Positions 24,136 through 38,237 are shown, counted from the first letter of the stretch. The stretch is 64,000 nucleotides of DNA from Setaria digitata (GCA_003640385.1 RCAB01000078.1:1-64000), one strand, 5' to 3'. The notes: generated by a model not told the origin, from the letters alone. Numbers and translations are program-made.

Positions 24136-24288
24136 TATACACCGACTGCAATTACGAAAGCTGCTAATCGACAAATGAATGTGGCCGCAATTACCTATAA
24201 TCAACGAGAACCACCAATAATCCTATACATGCTGACTGAGATAAATGGTGACAATGTTAGTCACATTCAAAAAACTAATATTTGTTAG
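24136..24288 (+). CDS. Orphan terminal exon, unknown product
   Basis: After a strong 3' splice site (TTCTTCCTTCAG ending at 24135) the frame stays open for 50 codons to a TAG at 24286-24288 and reads like protein: YTPTAITKAANRQMNVAAIT, then NQREPPIILYMLTEINGDN. An AATAAA occurs near 24459. A GTTAGT within the frame (24255) is an alternative donor. A tiny 18-nt exon at 23953-23970 could precede it in phase 0 but lies inside the N-flanking duplication, so it is uncertain. No start codon or family was identified. Neighbours are QDPR (minus, left) and SHQ1 (minus, right). Confidence 0.35.
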   Translation, partial: YTPTAITKAANRQMNVAAITYNQREPPIILYMLTEINGDNVSHIQKTNIC

Positions 24289-25282
24289 ATTCATTTTTCT
24301 GCTCATGTTTAATGCCTAACCCCTACATCCTTTCTTTATGGAAATTTTACATTTTATCTCTAATCTACATCATTTTATCTCACGGTCATGTCGATAACAT
24401 TATATCTACTGCTAGTTAAATTTTCAAGCATTTAATATTCAAATGTTCATTTCATGAAATAAAAGTATTCTGGTTCTAATACTTTAAATATATTCCGGCA
24501 AATTAATCTCTAGTTTAGTAATTTATTTTCAAAGAGTTCGTTAACATAACAATAAACAATATGTATTCGATATATTACAAGTGCAGTTTGTAAATCAAAA
24601 AATAGATATCAGTACTGGAATATTTACTGGTTAATCAAACTATCATTTATTAACTCCAAGGCACCATGGCAAGCTCCAACCCTGAAGTTGTCCCTTATCA
24701 CCCACATGATAAGGACAGGGATATTAGCGCAACATAATAAAGGAAAGGGGCTGAATCGAAGCAATGAAATTTCACAATCTCGACTCAAAACATTCACTGG
24801 GCTGCACAGCAACTAGCAGGATTGGAAATGGCAATCCTTTTTCTCATTTCAATCCGTTATCTCCTTCGCTGTTATTAACTGTCCGTAGTAAATTAACTGC
24901 TGATTTTTCGCTTTCATATCAGGCCTATGATAATCGTATCTAAAACCTCAAACACCAACACCTAGTAAACCATACAAAAACCACTTTAATTCATAATGAC
25001 ATCTAGCTAAACAACAGCTGATTACTCTGTTCTGAACCGGATTTTCCTCAACCATGTATTGGATCAAGGACCACTAAAATTTGTTTACAACTTCACATTT
25101 TTTTTAAATATTATATCAAAAGAAATAGGCATGCACAGCCGTTTAATCATATCTTACAAATAGATCTTACACTACACATACTACATTATAAGTATTATAT
25201 TATATCCCTTCATAAATTAAATAGAACTTTTGAAAAAATTAAACTTTTACAACCAGCTGTCCATCAAATAGAATAACAGCAT
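24289..25282. other. Spacer with a higher-GC island at 24655-24840
   Basis: The island is open in more than one frame. On the plus strand, a frame of about 55 codons and a short ATG frame (MASSNPEVVPYHPHDKD) both run through it; on the minus strand there is a 62-codon ORF (24624-24812). No splice site pairing singles out one, so no gene is called. The rest is AT-rich. Confidence 0.35.
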
Positions 25283-27424
25283 TTAGGAATTTGAATAATC
25301 GTCATCCGAATCTTCTGGTTCCGAATTCCCGTCAATCACGCGCAAAGCTCGCAACTTGGCTTCCAGCTCAATTTCTTCTAAATTTAACTGAACATCGTTT
25401 TTGCTTAGATTTATATGGCTCAACTCGTTGTGTAACCATGACAAAATGCCATCAGGAACAAGTTGAATCCACAAACAATAATCAGTTACAAATAAATCAT
25501 TTAAAAGATAGCGATAGTCGCCGCTTGTTGATAAAATTGCATGTATATCGGCCAAACATTGCAGCAACGACACCCTACCTATAACGAAGCCAAACGTTTT
25601 TTTTTTTTTAATTTTAATTGCTGCTGTAGAGATACATGACGCCTCAGACAAAAGAAATACTAGCAAAATACGGTTTTGGAAACTTTTAAACCCAAAAAAA
25701 TAAAAGGCTTAAACTTACCTTTGTTGAAGAGGAATTTCAAGTCGTTGAGCACCATCATAGATAAATCCCAATGTCGATAAAGCGGGAAACATAACGACCT
25801 CCTTATAGCACCTATCACGGATTCCTTTGCTGTCTTCCACCTCACAAAATAACTGAGGGTGGGACTCAATTTTGTAATTGTCCAACCTGAAAAGAAAGAA
25901 AAAAAAATAAGACTTATGTATCAGTTGCATACTTTCAGCCACTAAAATAAAAGAAAAAAGGATTGTGCTTATTATATCCTTGAGTAGATGTTAAGCCCTG
26001 ACAGAGATCTCACAGCAAGCATACGGAAATTTCCCTAAACAGCATTAGCAAAGAATTCTTCTGTGTTTGGCTGCTCATCTATTCAATTAGCAAAGAATGT
26101 CACGGAGGAATTTCCATATTCACATAAAAAACATTCTCCATGTAAAAAATAAAAAATCCAAAACAAACCAGATTCAGAGGAATGTTCTCCCTCTGTTGTT
26201 CTCATATCATACAAATAAGCGAATAGAATATCTACTAGCGAGAGCGCAATCACCTTTTCCAAATCCAATGCATATTTGGGAAATAGTTTTTTAGGCAAAT
26301 TCTTCAAATGATCACGACTTTTGAAGGACAAATCGAAAGCGGTTTCAGGATATTTAAACTGAACGCATTCATCTAGCAAAGGATTCTTTTCAAATAAGTC
26401 AGCGCTGAAAAATCCTTCGCAATGAAAAAATAAAACAGTACACGTGTTGATAAACAAGTGTTTGCAAGAGAAGGAAAACGGGTAAATTAAGGATTAACTC
26501 GACGTTATCTTAACAGCTTTAAATTCCACAATATAAGACATACACGTAATATTCAGCATCGAACTTCAGCTGATCATGTCTTAAACAGCTAATAATTCTT
26601 TCATCAATCAGTGAATTCTCAGGGTCTCCTAAATCCAGAAGATTATCGATTTCTGCACTAAACTTCCCAACAATCCCATAACGACTCCAGGCGAAACCAT
26701 AACCGTAGAATTCACATTTCTTGTCCATAAAATTGCTAATTGTGCTGTTACTGGATGTTTGAGGAGTTTGCAGCTCATTTGAGAAATAGGTCAAAATGTC
26801 TGGAAATAACTGAGTTAGCATTTGGATGAACTAGATCCGACTAGAAACCTAAAGTCTGAGATTCTTTTTATGAACTTGGAATGAGAAGCCATGAATTGGA
26901 TAGCATTAAGTATGAGCTTATGAAAATCTTACAAACTGGAAACTAAAAAAATGACGCATTACCGTTATTTTCCCCGGTTTCTTCTACCAATCGTTTCGCA
27001 TGGATTTCTGTTGGCTTCAACAGTTGATTCACTAAATCCAAATTCGGGAAAAACTCACCTGCATTTTTTTTTAAAACTTTGAATGTAAAGGATCCTGAAA
27101 TAAAAATCTTATGGTCGTTGGAGAGAAAGAGAGGAATTGATTTTTGAACCAGGCAGAAAGGAGAAACGAAAGTTATAAATTTACAAAGGATATAATGAAC
27201 TATAAAGACATCCAACTACCTTTATCACAATCGTATGAGCCAGAAATGTCGTCTTCTAACAATTCGCCAGGTAAATATAATTTCAAGAAATACGGTTTGG
27301 AGGTAAAAAAGAATTGCAGGTCGCAATAATCAGCTTCGGCATCCTTTACATTTGCATATGGTGCATGGATTTCGATGACAACGTATTCGGGAGTTTGATC
27401 TATCTTGAAAACCGGTGTTAGCAT
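25283..27424 (-). CDS. SHQ1: SHQ1, H/ACA snoRNP assembly chaperone, 6 exons, 430 aa
   Basis: Chaperone that holds dyskerin/NAP57 (Cbf5) in a placeholder complex before H/ACA RNP assembly, acting in cytoplasm and nucleoplasm. Exons in transcript order: 27424-27220, 27094-26963, 26799-26544, 26404-26169, 25886-25719, 25578-25283; phases 1, 1, 2, 1, 1 agree and total 431 codons. The N-terminal CS domain begins MLTPVFKIDQTPEYV and contains KPYFLKLYLPG and GSYDCDKG. The SHQ1-specific domain shows YGFAWSRYG, SLVDILFAYLYDMRTTEGE, WTITKLSPTLSYFV, LCFPLYRHWDLS and LFVTDYCLWIQ. The tail is acidic (EPEDSDDDYSNS) but lacks the long disordered C-terminus of vertebrate SHQ1. The start Met aligns with the family start. 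It shares a short divergent promoter region with the AP-3 delta gene. Confidence 0.95.
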
Positions 27425-27908
27425 TTCTGGAAAGTGCAGTCTTTTACATTACTAATTATACAAAAATAAAGAGAATCAGGACTCTAATCCTGACACTTGA
27501 ATTTCAAATTTTCACTTCAAGTTTTAAACACATGAAGTCACTGGATCACTATATATTTACGCCATACCTTCCACACCTTTAAATCTAAAACAATATTGAA
27601 ATTTCAACCGAACTCCAGTTCTAGGTTTCAAAAGAAATTTAAACGTAAAGCTGCTCGTATTTCATAGAGACGTCAGGGCGGTCTGGAGTTTTCTTCACTA
27701 GTGACATAAGTGCTTGTGTTACGTGACCATCCGTCCCAGCAGAAACAGATGTGCTAGTAATTGTTGTTTCATCCGTTTCCTGTTGTACGTGGATTACTAA
27801 CGTTGATACGCAAACGGAAATTTAAGAGTGGAAGGACGTAAGTACGTGAAGGGTTGGGAGAGAAATATGTGATTAAAGCTACGTGTATGTTTTAGCCTCG
27901 TGCACTTG
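27425..27908. promoter_or_regulatory. Divergent promoter region between SHQ1 and AP3D1
   Basis: The start codons of SHQ1 (minus) and AP-3 delta (plus) are 484 bp apart and point away from each other, so both promoters must lie in or overlap this interval. A TTTTAG at 27890-27895, 13 nt before the AP-3 delta ATG, is a candidate spliced-leader acceptor. No specific factor site is claimed. Confidence 0.55.
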
Positions 27909-30900
27909 ATGGCATTGCGCAAAGTGCGCAGTAATTTGGACCGGTTTTTTGATAAAAGTTTAACAGATTTGATTCGCGGAATTCGGAACAACAAGGATAA
28001 TGAAGTGAGTCCTAATTATTACTTGTAACGATAAATAATTTTTGCTTAAGACATTAAAAAGGAATACGCTGAAGTCACGTGCCTATCTTCGGTACTTCCT
28101 AATTATAATATGCGTTTAGGCGCGGTATATTGCTGCTTGTATTGATGAAATCAAGTTGGAGCTGCGACAGGATTCTGTTTTTGTTAAGGCAAATGCGATT
28201 GAAAAACTTGCTTATGTATGTCTTCACTGCTTATCTGTCAACATTTTAATCTGAAATATGGGGACAGCTTTGTAAGTCCAGGAAGGATGAACCTCAGTGG
28301 AGGATTCAGAATGAGCAGAATCAAAAGAAAATAACAAAAACAAAAAATATATATTCGTCTATTGAGCTGTAGTGCAAAATGTTAAACTGGTGGATAAATC
28401 AAGTCAAATATCTGTTTGGAGAAGTCTTTTATGAATTTAGTGTTAATGATGTTGATGTATTTGCATAATATATTCACGCATTATGAGTACTAATAGCAGT
28501 GAGTAAAGTACTTGCGTACCACGTGTTGCACGGTCAAATGCAGCTTGGTTCTTGTCTTATAGCGGTTATACAATATACGATTAATTTCAGTTGCAAATGA
28601 TGGGATATGACATATCATGGGCGTCGTTCAATATTATTGAAGTCATGGCGTCGACGAAATTTACCGAGAAGCGAATTGGGTAATTTCAAGCCTTATAATT
28701 TACATTTTAAATAAAAAGTGGAAAGGTTTACACCGAAAGAAGACTTATGTATAGTTTTATTTCATAAAGAGAAATGGTTTGATCTAAAACAAGGAATGGA
28801 AACAATACGCGGAGTTTTTATCTGTTAACAAACGAGACAATTTTAAATTATTTTTTTCTTCTGCGAACTCCAGTGCATTTCGTAGACATAATCGTAATAT
28901 TTAATATAAATATATTTATATTTCAATGTATTTTGAAGTTTGGAACTTATCCTGGCCGAACCATGTCTGACCATTCTTTTTAGATTAAAATAGAAGTAGT
29001 GTGGTTCAGAAGTTTTAGTTTTAGTTCCAGCTATGGTAGTGAATTCTGTAATTAGCAACCTCGTCGTTAATGGGTTCGGAATATTACACTTTTTTTCAGT
29101 TATATGGCAGCTTCACAGTGTTTCCATGACGGTACTGATGTTTTGATGTTGACTACTAATTTAATACGTAAAGATTTGCACAGTGCTATAATGTATGAGA
29201 CAGGTGTAGCACTGGGGGCATTTTCGTGTTTTGTTACGCTTGATTTGGCTCGAGATCTCACTAGTGATGTTGTAAATCTTGTATGTCAACATTTTCATAT
29301 TTAAAATTATTTCTAAAGAACCGCATCCTATTAATGGTTTAAAAAATGTAATACTTTTTCCTATGATTTTGGTTTTAATGCTCATTTTTCACGTATCCGG
29401 ACGTCACATGATACATTGCATCACTTCAGTAGTAAGAATGGAAACTGCTAATTTCTTAATAATTACAGAGGATATCAAGTTAACACATCTTTCTACTCAT
29501 CAGTATTGTCAAAACATTGTTATTTGTTCCAGCTTTCTTCTAGTCGTCCATACGTTCGGAAAAGATGTGTTTTGTTACTCTATAAAATTTTCTTAAAATA
29601 TCCGGACTCGCTAAAGCCTACTTTTCCACGATTAAAGGAAAAACTGGAAGATCCGGATCCAGGTACTTTCGTATTTAAATGTGATCTAAACCTTGATATG
29701 AAATCTAACATTTTATGTCGCTGAATAACCGAATTCGTCTTTTCTAGGTGTGCAAAGTGCTGCAGTGAATGTTATTTGTGAATTGGCGCGGAAAAACCCC
29801 AAAAATTACCTAACTTTGGCTCCAATCTTCTTTAGGTTAATGACAACCTCATCAAATAACTGGATGCTGATTAAAATTATCAAGCTGGTAAGTTGATTCC
29901 ATGTGACGGTATTGATTTCTGGTGTTTTTCCTCTGATGACAGAGTTTGCCTGGGATTCCTGAATCTCGTTGCACTTTCCAAAGATATCAGCTTTCTCTTT
30001 TTTGAATCTCAAAGTAGGATTTTATATATATCAACGGTTGCTTCCTTACAGTTTGGTGCCTTGGTACCACTAGAGCCACGTCTTGGCAAGAAGTTGTTAG
30101 AACCGCTGACGAATTTAATTAATAGGTTTGTATCTTTAACTTTTTTAAACTGCCGTTTTGTGCTATTCATAACTAGATTGTTGAAAATCCATATTCAAAA
30201 AACAGTCCATTTTTAGCACATCTGCGATGTCATTACTGTACGAATGTATCAACACAGTTATTGCAGGTAAGTTTTTTAAATATTTTAGAATAAATTTCGC
30301 AGATTTTTCTAAAGCATCTGACGCATGTAGATATGTACAATATATGTTTGAATATTAACGCTTGTAATTTCATGATCTTGATTTGTTTTAACTCGAAATT
30401 CCCAGCTGTCCCTAATGTCATTGCCTAGAAAGCTTTCTAGATTAATATTACTGTTTCAGCAGGAGGGTTGATAAACTGATCCTTGAAATATTAAATTCAT
30501 ATGCACATTTAACTTGTAAAGGAACAAATATGTTTGCTTTTCAGTATTAATAAGCATATCTTCTGGTGTACCCGGTGATCATACTGCTAGCATACAGGTG
30601 AAAAAATTTATATTACACCTAATAGCGAAATAAGAATATCATGTACTCACATAATTATTATTTCCATTTATAGTTGAGTGAAAATATATGACTGAAAAGA
30701 TTGCACTCCTATAAAAGTGCTCAACAAAGAATATTGCATTCAAAATTTGTTCAAAATATATTCAGTTACTAGTCTAGAAATGTTAATGAACATAAAATCT
30801 TATGTGAAACAAGTTTTATTCAATACTTTCTTGTTTCTGGAGTTCTAGTATGTTGCAGCTTTGTGTACAGAAGTTGGGTGTACTGATTGAAGACTCCGAC

Positions 30901-33900
30901 CAAAACCTGAAATATCTTGGTCTGCTTGCAATGGGAAAGATTTTGCAAACGCACCCTAAAGCAGTACAGGCACACAAAGATATTGTATTACGATGCTTAG
31001 ATGACAGAGATGAAAGCATCCGATTAAGGTTTCTTCGTTTTTCACCAAATTTGTGAATCCTTCTGACATGGAATCTCTCTCGAAACCGAAAGTGGAGGAG
31101 TTGATTCCAATCTGAGATTCGAAAACAGTTATCCATGTTTGGATAAGAACAACTACCTTTATAACTACAATAACCTGTTTCAGTGTTATTTTTTTTGTCA
31201 TGACCATCTTTCGCTGGTTAAAAGAACTGTGTTTTGAGAGCATTAGATCTTCTCTATGGGATGGTATCCAAACGAAATATCATGGAAATTGTACGAAAAC
31301 TAATGGATCATGTTGATGCTGCGGAAGGATCTTATTATCGTGATGAACTGCTTTCAAGAATTATCGCAATTTGTTCATATAATAATTATCAGTATATTAC
31401 AAATTTTGAATGGTAATAATTCGTTAATTCCCTGTACAAAATTCTAAAAATTCGCGCAGGATGAACAGCCACTGAAAATTTATGTGAGTGCATAGATAGC
31501 GGTAGTAAACGTGGGGAAAACTCAGTTTTTATCGCATGCTCATTGTTTCAGAGGCATGCGTAAATTTTGTTGTTCACTTTTTGGCTAGTATTCGATCATT
31601 TTTTTAAAATTATTCGGATTAGTCCTGGTTACTTTAACTTTCGCGTTATTAAATTATGGAAGTAGCTTCTCAAAATCGGCTCACTATTTTTTTCTTGTTG
31701 GAAATCGTATAAAATATAGATCGTGATTTGAACATTGACTTTTATAGGTACATATCAGTACTAGTAGAGTTAACGAAAGTGGAGGGTACGAAACATGGCA
31801 CTATGATTGCTGAACAGGTTATTTGGTCATCCATTCATGACCTTATTGTTTTTTATCTCTTCATTAGAAATTGTAGTTCTTTTGAGACCCGAAATGCTGA
31901 CCAATGATGACTAATTTGCACAGTTCTGGAAATTGTATTGAAGACTGATGATCGATACTGAGGTCATGATGTCGGTATTAGTGTGTTTTTGAATTGGTAG
32001 AGTGATTACTCACAAGTATTAATAATGCCTGGTATTACTTGTCCCATTAAGCGAGATTTCATGGCAAATTGCAGGACACTCCACTGTTTTTTTTTTTTTT
32101 TTTTTTTAAAGTTATTTTTGTAGGAAATGAAAATTTATTTACATTTTCTTAAAATCTTCAGTTATAGATGCTTGATGTATCAGTACGCGTTCAATCTATA
32201 AGACATTTTTCGGTATCGCAAATGGCTTTACTTGTTGAAAATGCTCATCTCCTGCTTGCTGGCAGTGCACAGCATCGTAGTAATATGTGCGAAGTCCTGT
32301 TAGCTGCAGCATGGATTTGTGGTGAATATTGCGAGTAAGTTTGGAAAAATTGCTGGATTTTATTAAGAGGGTAAAAATCATTTTTGAGTTGAGATGATAA
32401 TTGTCTTACATGTACATATCTACTTAAATAATCTTTTAAACAGTTTTTTTGAGTCTTATTGGAAGCATGGATTTTATGAGTTCATAAAAAGAAATTCAAA
32501 CTTCAGACATCTTTGCAACGTGCAAGGTGTATTAGAAGCAATGCTGAAGGCTAAAATACCAGTGATGCCAGGACATATACTGAGTGTCTATATGCAAAAT
32601 ATTGCCAAACTTTATGCAGTGCTGCTCACGAGAGCTGAAGCAGAGAATGACTGGGATGGAATCGATAGCCTTGATAATTTGATGCTATCAAAATTACCTG
32701 AATTTATATTAGCTGATCATCTTGAGGCGCAAGAACGTGTAGGTTTCGTGAAAATTGTTCAGAATTCTTTATTCCAGGTTTTATTGTCAGGCTGGAATGA
32801 TGTTCCTACCATTGCAAAAATTATCCTGTAAAGGGAGGGAAGCAATTATTTTGGCGGTTTTTTATAAGTTTCTGAAGAACTAAGCATTCTTTCAAAAATT
32901 TTTCCATAACTCAATTCTGTAGATTTTTATACTACCAGTTTTTCAGGCATGCACACTTTTGGCTGTTCTGAAAATAGTGGAACGTTTTCATTCAAAACAT
33001 GAGAAAGTTAGTGAAGAATTTTCGAAGCTTTTCGAAGGTGAATTAAATCCAGTTGCTGCGAAGGCACAAAAAAAAGTCCCTATTCCTGAAGGGTTTGTTT
33101 CAAAATTTCTTTTGTATCGGATCTTCTGAAATTAGAGGGATTTTAGGATGCAACTCATGAGCATTATAAACTCTGCTTCCAATACCGTCAAAATTGCAGA
33201 TTAAATCTGGATGTATGGATTCATGAACCGGATTTAGAGGACGAAATTAGTGAGCCTGAAAATGAAAATACACTTGAAAACTCTTCACTACGTTCAGAGT
33301 TTGCTGGTTTTGATAGACTACCTAAATACAGTAGTGATGAAGATCATGATTATGGTAGAAAATTATCGAAAACGAAAGGAACAAGGAACGAGCTTAATGA
33401 GGAAGAACTACAAAAAGTATATTGTATTCATTTTTGAGGAGTGATTCTTCAAGGTTCACACAAGCAAGAGGTTTTCTGCCCTTGCTGTTTGTGATAGAAG
33501 TTGGCTAGAATATTTTTTGAACTATGATTTTTTTCTTGTATAATGATTAAAAAGTTGGAAATGAATTAACTTCTAGCGCCTCAAACAGCGGCAAGCAGAA
33601 ATTGAAAATAATCCCTACTATATGAAAGGAGAAATCAAAAGCAATGCTTCAAAACGATTGACGCGGACTGTTCTTGGTACGATAGAAAAACATAGAACGA
33701 CTCCAACTGATCTGCAGAGTCCTTTAGAAATACCCGGTAAACTTTCATCACAAATTTGCTTCAAGAATATTATTGAACAAGTACTCTTAAATCAATCCAT
33801 TGTCCTCTAAATTTTAAGTATTTTAGGAAATTTTTAGAGCAAAGAAAAAACTTTTGTTGTAGGAGTTGTGGGACTTAACAGATATATGGAGCAGCAGCAG

Positions 33901-36900
33901 TCGACACTTTCATGGAAAAGTGCAAAGAAAGAAAAAAGTAAGGTGAAGAACCAAAAAAATAAAGATATAAAGGAGATAAGTTCCAGTGATGATGATGATA
34001 TTCCAGTAATCCATCAGGTGCGAAATTTGTCTTACTCCTGTACAATTCATTTTTATGTTATCATTTCTGATTACAAAAGTGTTTGCACAATGAGGCATGG
34101 AATTTCATTTTTTAAAGCTGATTTTTTTTTTTAGGTGAATAGAGAAGAAGGTGAAATGCCTGAGAATGCTAAGTCAACAGATGAGGAAGATGCTGATAGG
34201 AATGAAGTTAGTTCTATTTCCTATACTGAACTTAGCTTAGTTTAAAATGTCTTAAAACCCTGTTATAGTTTAGGAAAATACTTTTCCTTTTAATTCGGTC
34301 AATATTCAAACATTGTAATTTCCACTACATGAATTGTAAACAAAGAAGTGTTCAGAATGAAATGGAAGAAGTTTATAAGGCACTGGATGTTAACTTAGAG
34401 GAGCCCTTAAAATTGGACGAACAAATCGAAGCATATCACGCACATCCCCAGCCACGACCGCATGTATTGGATTTGTTTGGATGTTCGCAAGCAAGAGGCA
34501 CCATCGGCACTAATTCTTTTGAATCTTACAATAACACATCCGCACTGGAACCAACTGAAAAGAAAAAAAAGAGAATTAAGAAAACAGGGAACAAAGGGCT
34601 TAAGGAAAAGTGAGTGTTAAAACATTTCATTACACTTTAGTAAAACTTAGGAACTTTATTACACTCCAAAAACGTTTATTAGAAATTCTTCCAGAAAGGA
34701 ATCGAAAAAAAAAGCACTCAGCGGCTTAGAAACTCATGAGATCTGCGCAGAAAATTGGTTGAATAATGCAGAAGCCAAACAAAATGCTACAAAAGCTTTG
34801 AAGAAATTATCAAAAGTTTCTACAAAAGTAGGCTATCTAATTATTACTCATCTGTGTGTTGCGTGCTACAAAATCTTTTAGGTAGGATGTTACTGTGTTT
34901 TGAATCTTATCAGTATATTAAGAAACATCTCCGTATTCAGAGAAGATAGTCATCTTTGGGCAATTTTTGATGGACTATGTCTGCGGAAACTATTCTTTAA
35001 CTCTATCAAATTTTAGAAAAGTGATTCAAAAGTTGGAAATGGAAAAAAAAAGAACAATATTGAAGAACCAATTGATAGGGATGTATATGAAGTGGGTTTT
35101 ACAAAACTTTGTTAATAGTTTTAATACAATAGATTGTAGGTCTCTTCTATTGTCCCAATTTTTAGACTGAAGTATAGACCGTCTGCCTTAAATTTATTGA
35201 ACTAAATAAATCTAAGAAGCTTGTTTAAGTGTGAAATCATAAATTGTTTTGCTTTTACAAGTTTACAGATGACTAAATCGACAAGTTTTTCAGACAGCTT
35301 CAGGAATTTGCACACCAAGCAATCCGAACGTTCATTTTGGTTCAAGTTCATCAAATGGAGCCCTAACACCACATGAAGACCCTACTTTATATCCCCATTT
35401 GAAAGGAGAAGTACCAAAATTGCGATTGAGTGCTTATAAAGTACTGGGTGAAACAGAGGATTTGAAATTGGTTGGTTTCTTTTGTTAACTTATTGCAATT
35501 GTGAGAACATTTTCTGTATAAAGGTGTTTATATAGAGTTCTGTGAAAATCGCTAGACTCTGAGCTTTTTCTACCTTTATTTAATTTAAAATTACACAAGT
35601 TTTATGTTAAATTCTTTTCTTAACAGTTTCATAATTTATTAACATTTATTAACAGTCCGCTGTTTAAATACTTGAAGTATCTAACAAACTATCTGGCTGT
35701 ATTAATAACAATCTCACTTCCAAGACTTACGAAACTCGAGTGTCAACTGACGATGCAAATCAAATTACTATTGGAATCGTATTTTCAAATAAAGGAAGTA
35801 ATATGTTGCGTAATTTGGAGATGAACGTGCTTGACACAATCAATACACGTCTATTACGTGAAGAAGGCAAATCATCATTGGTAATATTTTTTAGATTCTT
35901 AGTTTATATGGAATTGAATGGTTTATAAATATCAAAAAGTGTATCCTGTGTGCCTATTCTTTTGAAAGTGAAGTGTTTAATGCAACATTTTACAGTGGAT
36001 ATACTTGGGAAGTATTTAAGTTATATATGGTATATCTTCCAACTTGAGCCATATTTCTTAATTCTTCTTTCAGACATTTTCTGCCCAATGACATTGGAAA
36101 TATTGAGCGACTTTATTTATAACAGTGGATTTAAACCTTTAATAAGAAAGCGTATTTTTTTTTTGCCAGCAGTCTTTAGATAACAGTTCAGTTTTGCATT
36201 TTAGTAGTCTATGTAGATAATGAAAATATTAGAAGGGACCATTTGTTTCAAGGTTTGTCTTATTTATCATGATGGATAGCAAATTGTAGTTTGCAAACAA
36301 CGATTGTTAACATACACGAATTTGATTTAAATTTCAGGTTGGGATCCCTCTACCATTCCAGCTTCCCGCTGGTGTCTCCGCTGAACACGTCTTTAGATTC
36401 TCAGTAAAAGCAATCAACATGCCCCAGAAATTAAGGGGCAATTTAACATTTTTTGCAAACGTAAGTGTGTAAAATCAGATTTTTGTTATTGCCTAAAGTC
36501 ATCTCAAGAAATCATTTTGGAATTAGTAAGATTCAAACTCGTATGAAGATAATTGTAAAAAAAAAAACATATATAAATTTTTTATATGCAGTTAATGCTA
36601 GTTCTTCGATTGATTGATTTATTTATTTTTAGCGTGAAGGCAGAACTGTTCAAGANGAAAAAAAAAACATATATAAATTTTTTATATGCAGTTATAAATG
36701 CTTAACAGTTCTTCGATTGATTGATTTATTTATTTTTAGCGTGAAGGCAGAACTGTTCAAGATAAATTGGATTTCCATATTCTGATGCCAACAGTGTCGT
36801 TTCTAGTGCCGGCCACCATAACAAGGTAGTTTCAAAAAAAGGTGGTAAAGAAAAGCAACATGTTTGTATTAGAAAATGCAGGGATTAATTTATTCTGTGT

Positions 36901-38237
36901 GCTTCATGTTAGCGTTGTTGAATGAAAGTAATTGGAAAATTTGAATCCACATATGGGCGAATCTTAAAATCTCAAACAGAATTTTTTGATAGTGAGCATC
37001 TGAAGTCTTATTACAGGTGTGTCTTGTGTTCGTACCAGAGTGCTGATTAGTGTTTTTCTAAGTGTTCTTGATTTTATTTTTATTCCAAGTTTTCAGCTTG
37101 TCAGTCGTTTTTCTCAATATTTTTTGAATGTTTTTTTTTTGTTACATACTGTTCACTTTGAAAGACTTCTTCTGTAACTTGAATTTGTATCCATGTTATA
37201 AAAATATATATTCTTGGATGATGGGCTTCCACTCCAGCTTATGGAATTGGGAACTGGAAATAAATATATTTCAGTGAATCGTATGATGTGTTGTTAAGTT
37301 CAAACGATATGAACTATAAATCATCTGTGCAACTCATGACCGATATTCCTTGGAGTTTAGTTTTGAAGAAAATTTGCTTCTTCGGTCATTTTAATGGTAA
37401 GTTTTCTTCTTACTATTGCAAATCTACAATCTCCAAACTGCTTACCGAAACAAACGTTATCTGATTTTATATGATTAAATGCTAAAAATGTCTTCTTTTA
37501 GCATCTCACACTCTATAATTAAATTATTTCTCGTAATATAGTGGCTGAGTGCCGATGGATTTAAGCAGCTTAAATGGGAAAGTTTTTGTTGCATGGTCAT
37601 TGGGTTTCAAATCCCTCTACTTAAAATATATAGTTTGCACTTCTTCCACTTCGCTTTCTTTCATTGTGTATCTGTTTACAAAATTTCCGAAATATTCTTT
37701 AAATTCATGTCGGATTAAGGTCTTATTTTCATAACAGTTTATTAGTTACTTTTTTTGCAGTAGTAAAACAGAATAATACAATGGCTGCGCTCTATGCTCA
37801 TACTATAAAGGCGGAATCAGTTTGTATTCTAGTCAAAGAGCAGGTAAGTTTAATGACTTGTTCATATTTATGGTGCTGTTCCATATATTTCAATTTTTTG
37901 GTTGTTGAAGAAGATCACTCAGGGCTGCAGACAGTATTTTCATATTAAGATTTCAATTCCAAAATTTTTTACTCGCTATATTATTCTTTGATAAAGTTTT
38001 TAAAAAGTTTTGTTTGTACTGTCAGAACTGGTGTTTATTTTTAAAATTTAAATTGATTGAACTGTCTGGTATAGTGTTAAAGAAGAATATCATTGGAAAA
38101 CGATGCGAGAAAGTTTTTGTAAATCAGTTTAAAATAATCTTTAGGGTGACAAAATTCAAATCGATGGTCGTTGTAGTGACCAGCAGTTGATTTATGCAGT
38201 TGTTGATGAATTACGCGATATTGTTCACCATGATTGA
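27909..38237 (+). CDS. AP3D1: AP-3 complex subunit delta, 29 exons, 1270 aa
   Basis: Large subunit of the AP-3 adaptor that sorts cargo from endosomes to lysosomes and lysosome-related organelles such as nematode gut granules. Exons: 27909-28004, 28120-28215, 28591-28679, 29100-29280, 29533-29662, 29748-29887, 30052-30125, 30217-30266, 30545-30597, 30859-31028, 31239-31412, 31748-31817, 32168-32334, 32507-32777, 32947-33092, 33200-33416, 33577-33736, 33863-34017, 34135-34206, 34356-34609, 34695-34827, 35017-35091, 35294-35470, 35725-35880, 36338-36460, 36740-36825, 37275-37396, 37761-37843, 38145-38237. All phases agree; total 1271 codons. The adaptin trunk (about residues 1-620) contains FLKYPDSLKPTFPRLKEKLE and IEDSDQNLKYLGLLAMGKIL. 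A charged Lys/Glu/Ser hinge follows (about 635-1050), then the C-terminal ear ending DELRDIVHHD. The start of the 35725 exon is the least certain. The left half of the 36740 exon is duplicated beside the N at 36656; use the right copy. Confidence 0.95.
36557..36762. repeat. Direct duplication around a single N (36656)
   Basis: 36557-36655 and 36658-36762 are near-identical (a few bases of indel in the middle). Both carry the splice acceptor and first 23 bases of an AP-3 delta exon, but only the right copy continues into the rest of the exon. This is most simply an unmerged contig overlap inside the gene. Confidence 0.88.
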
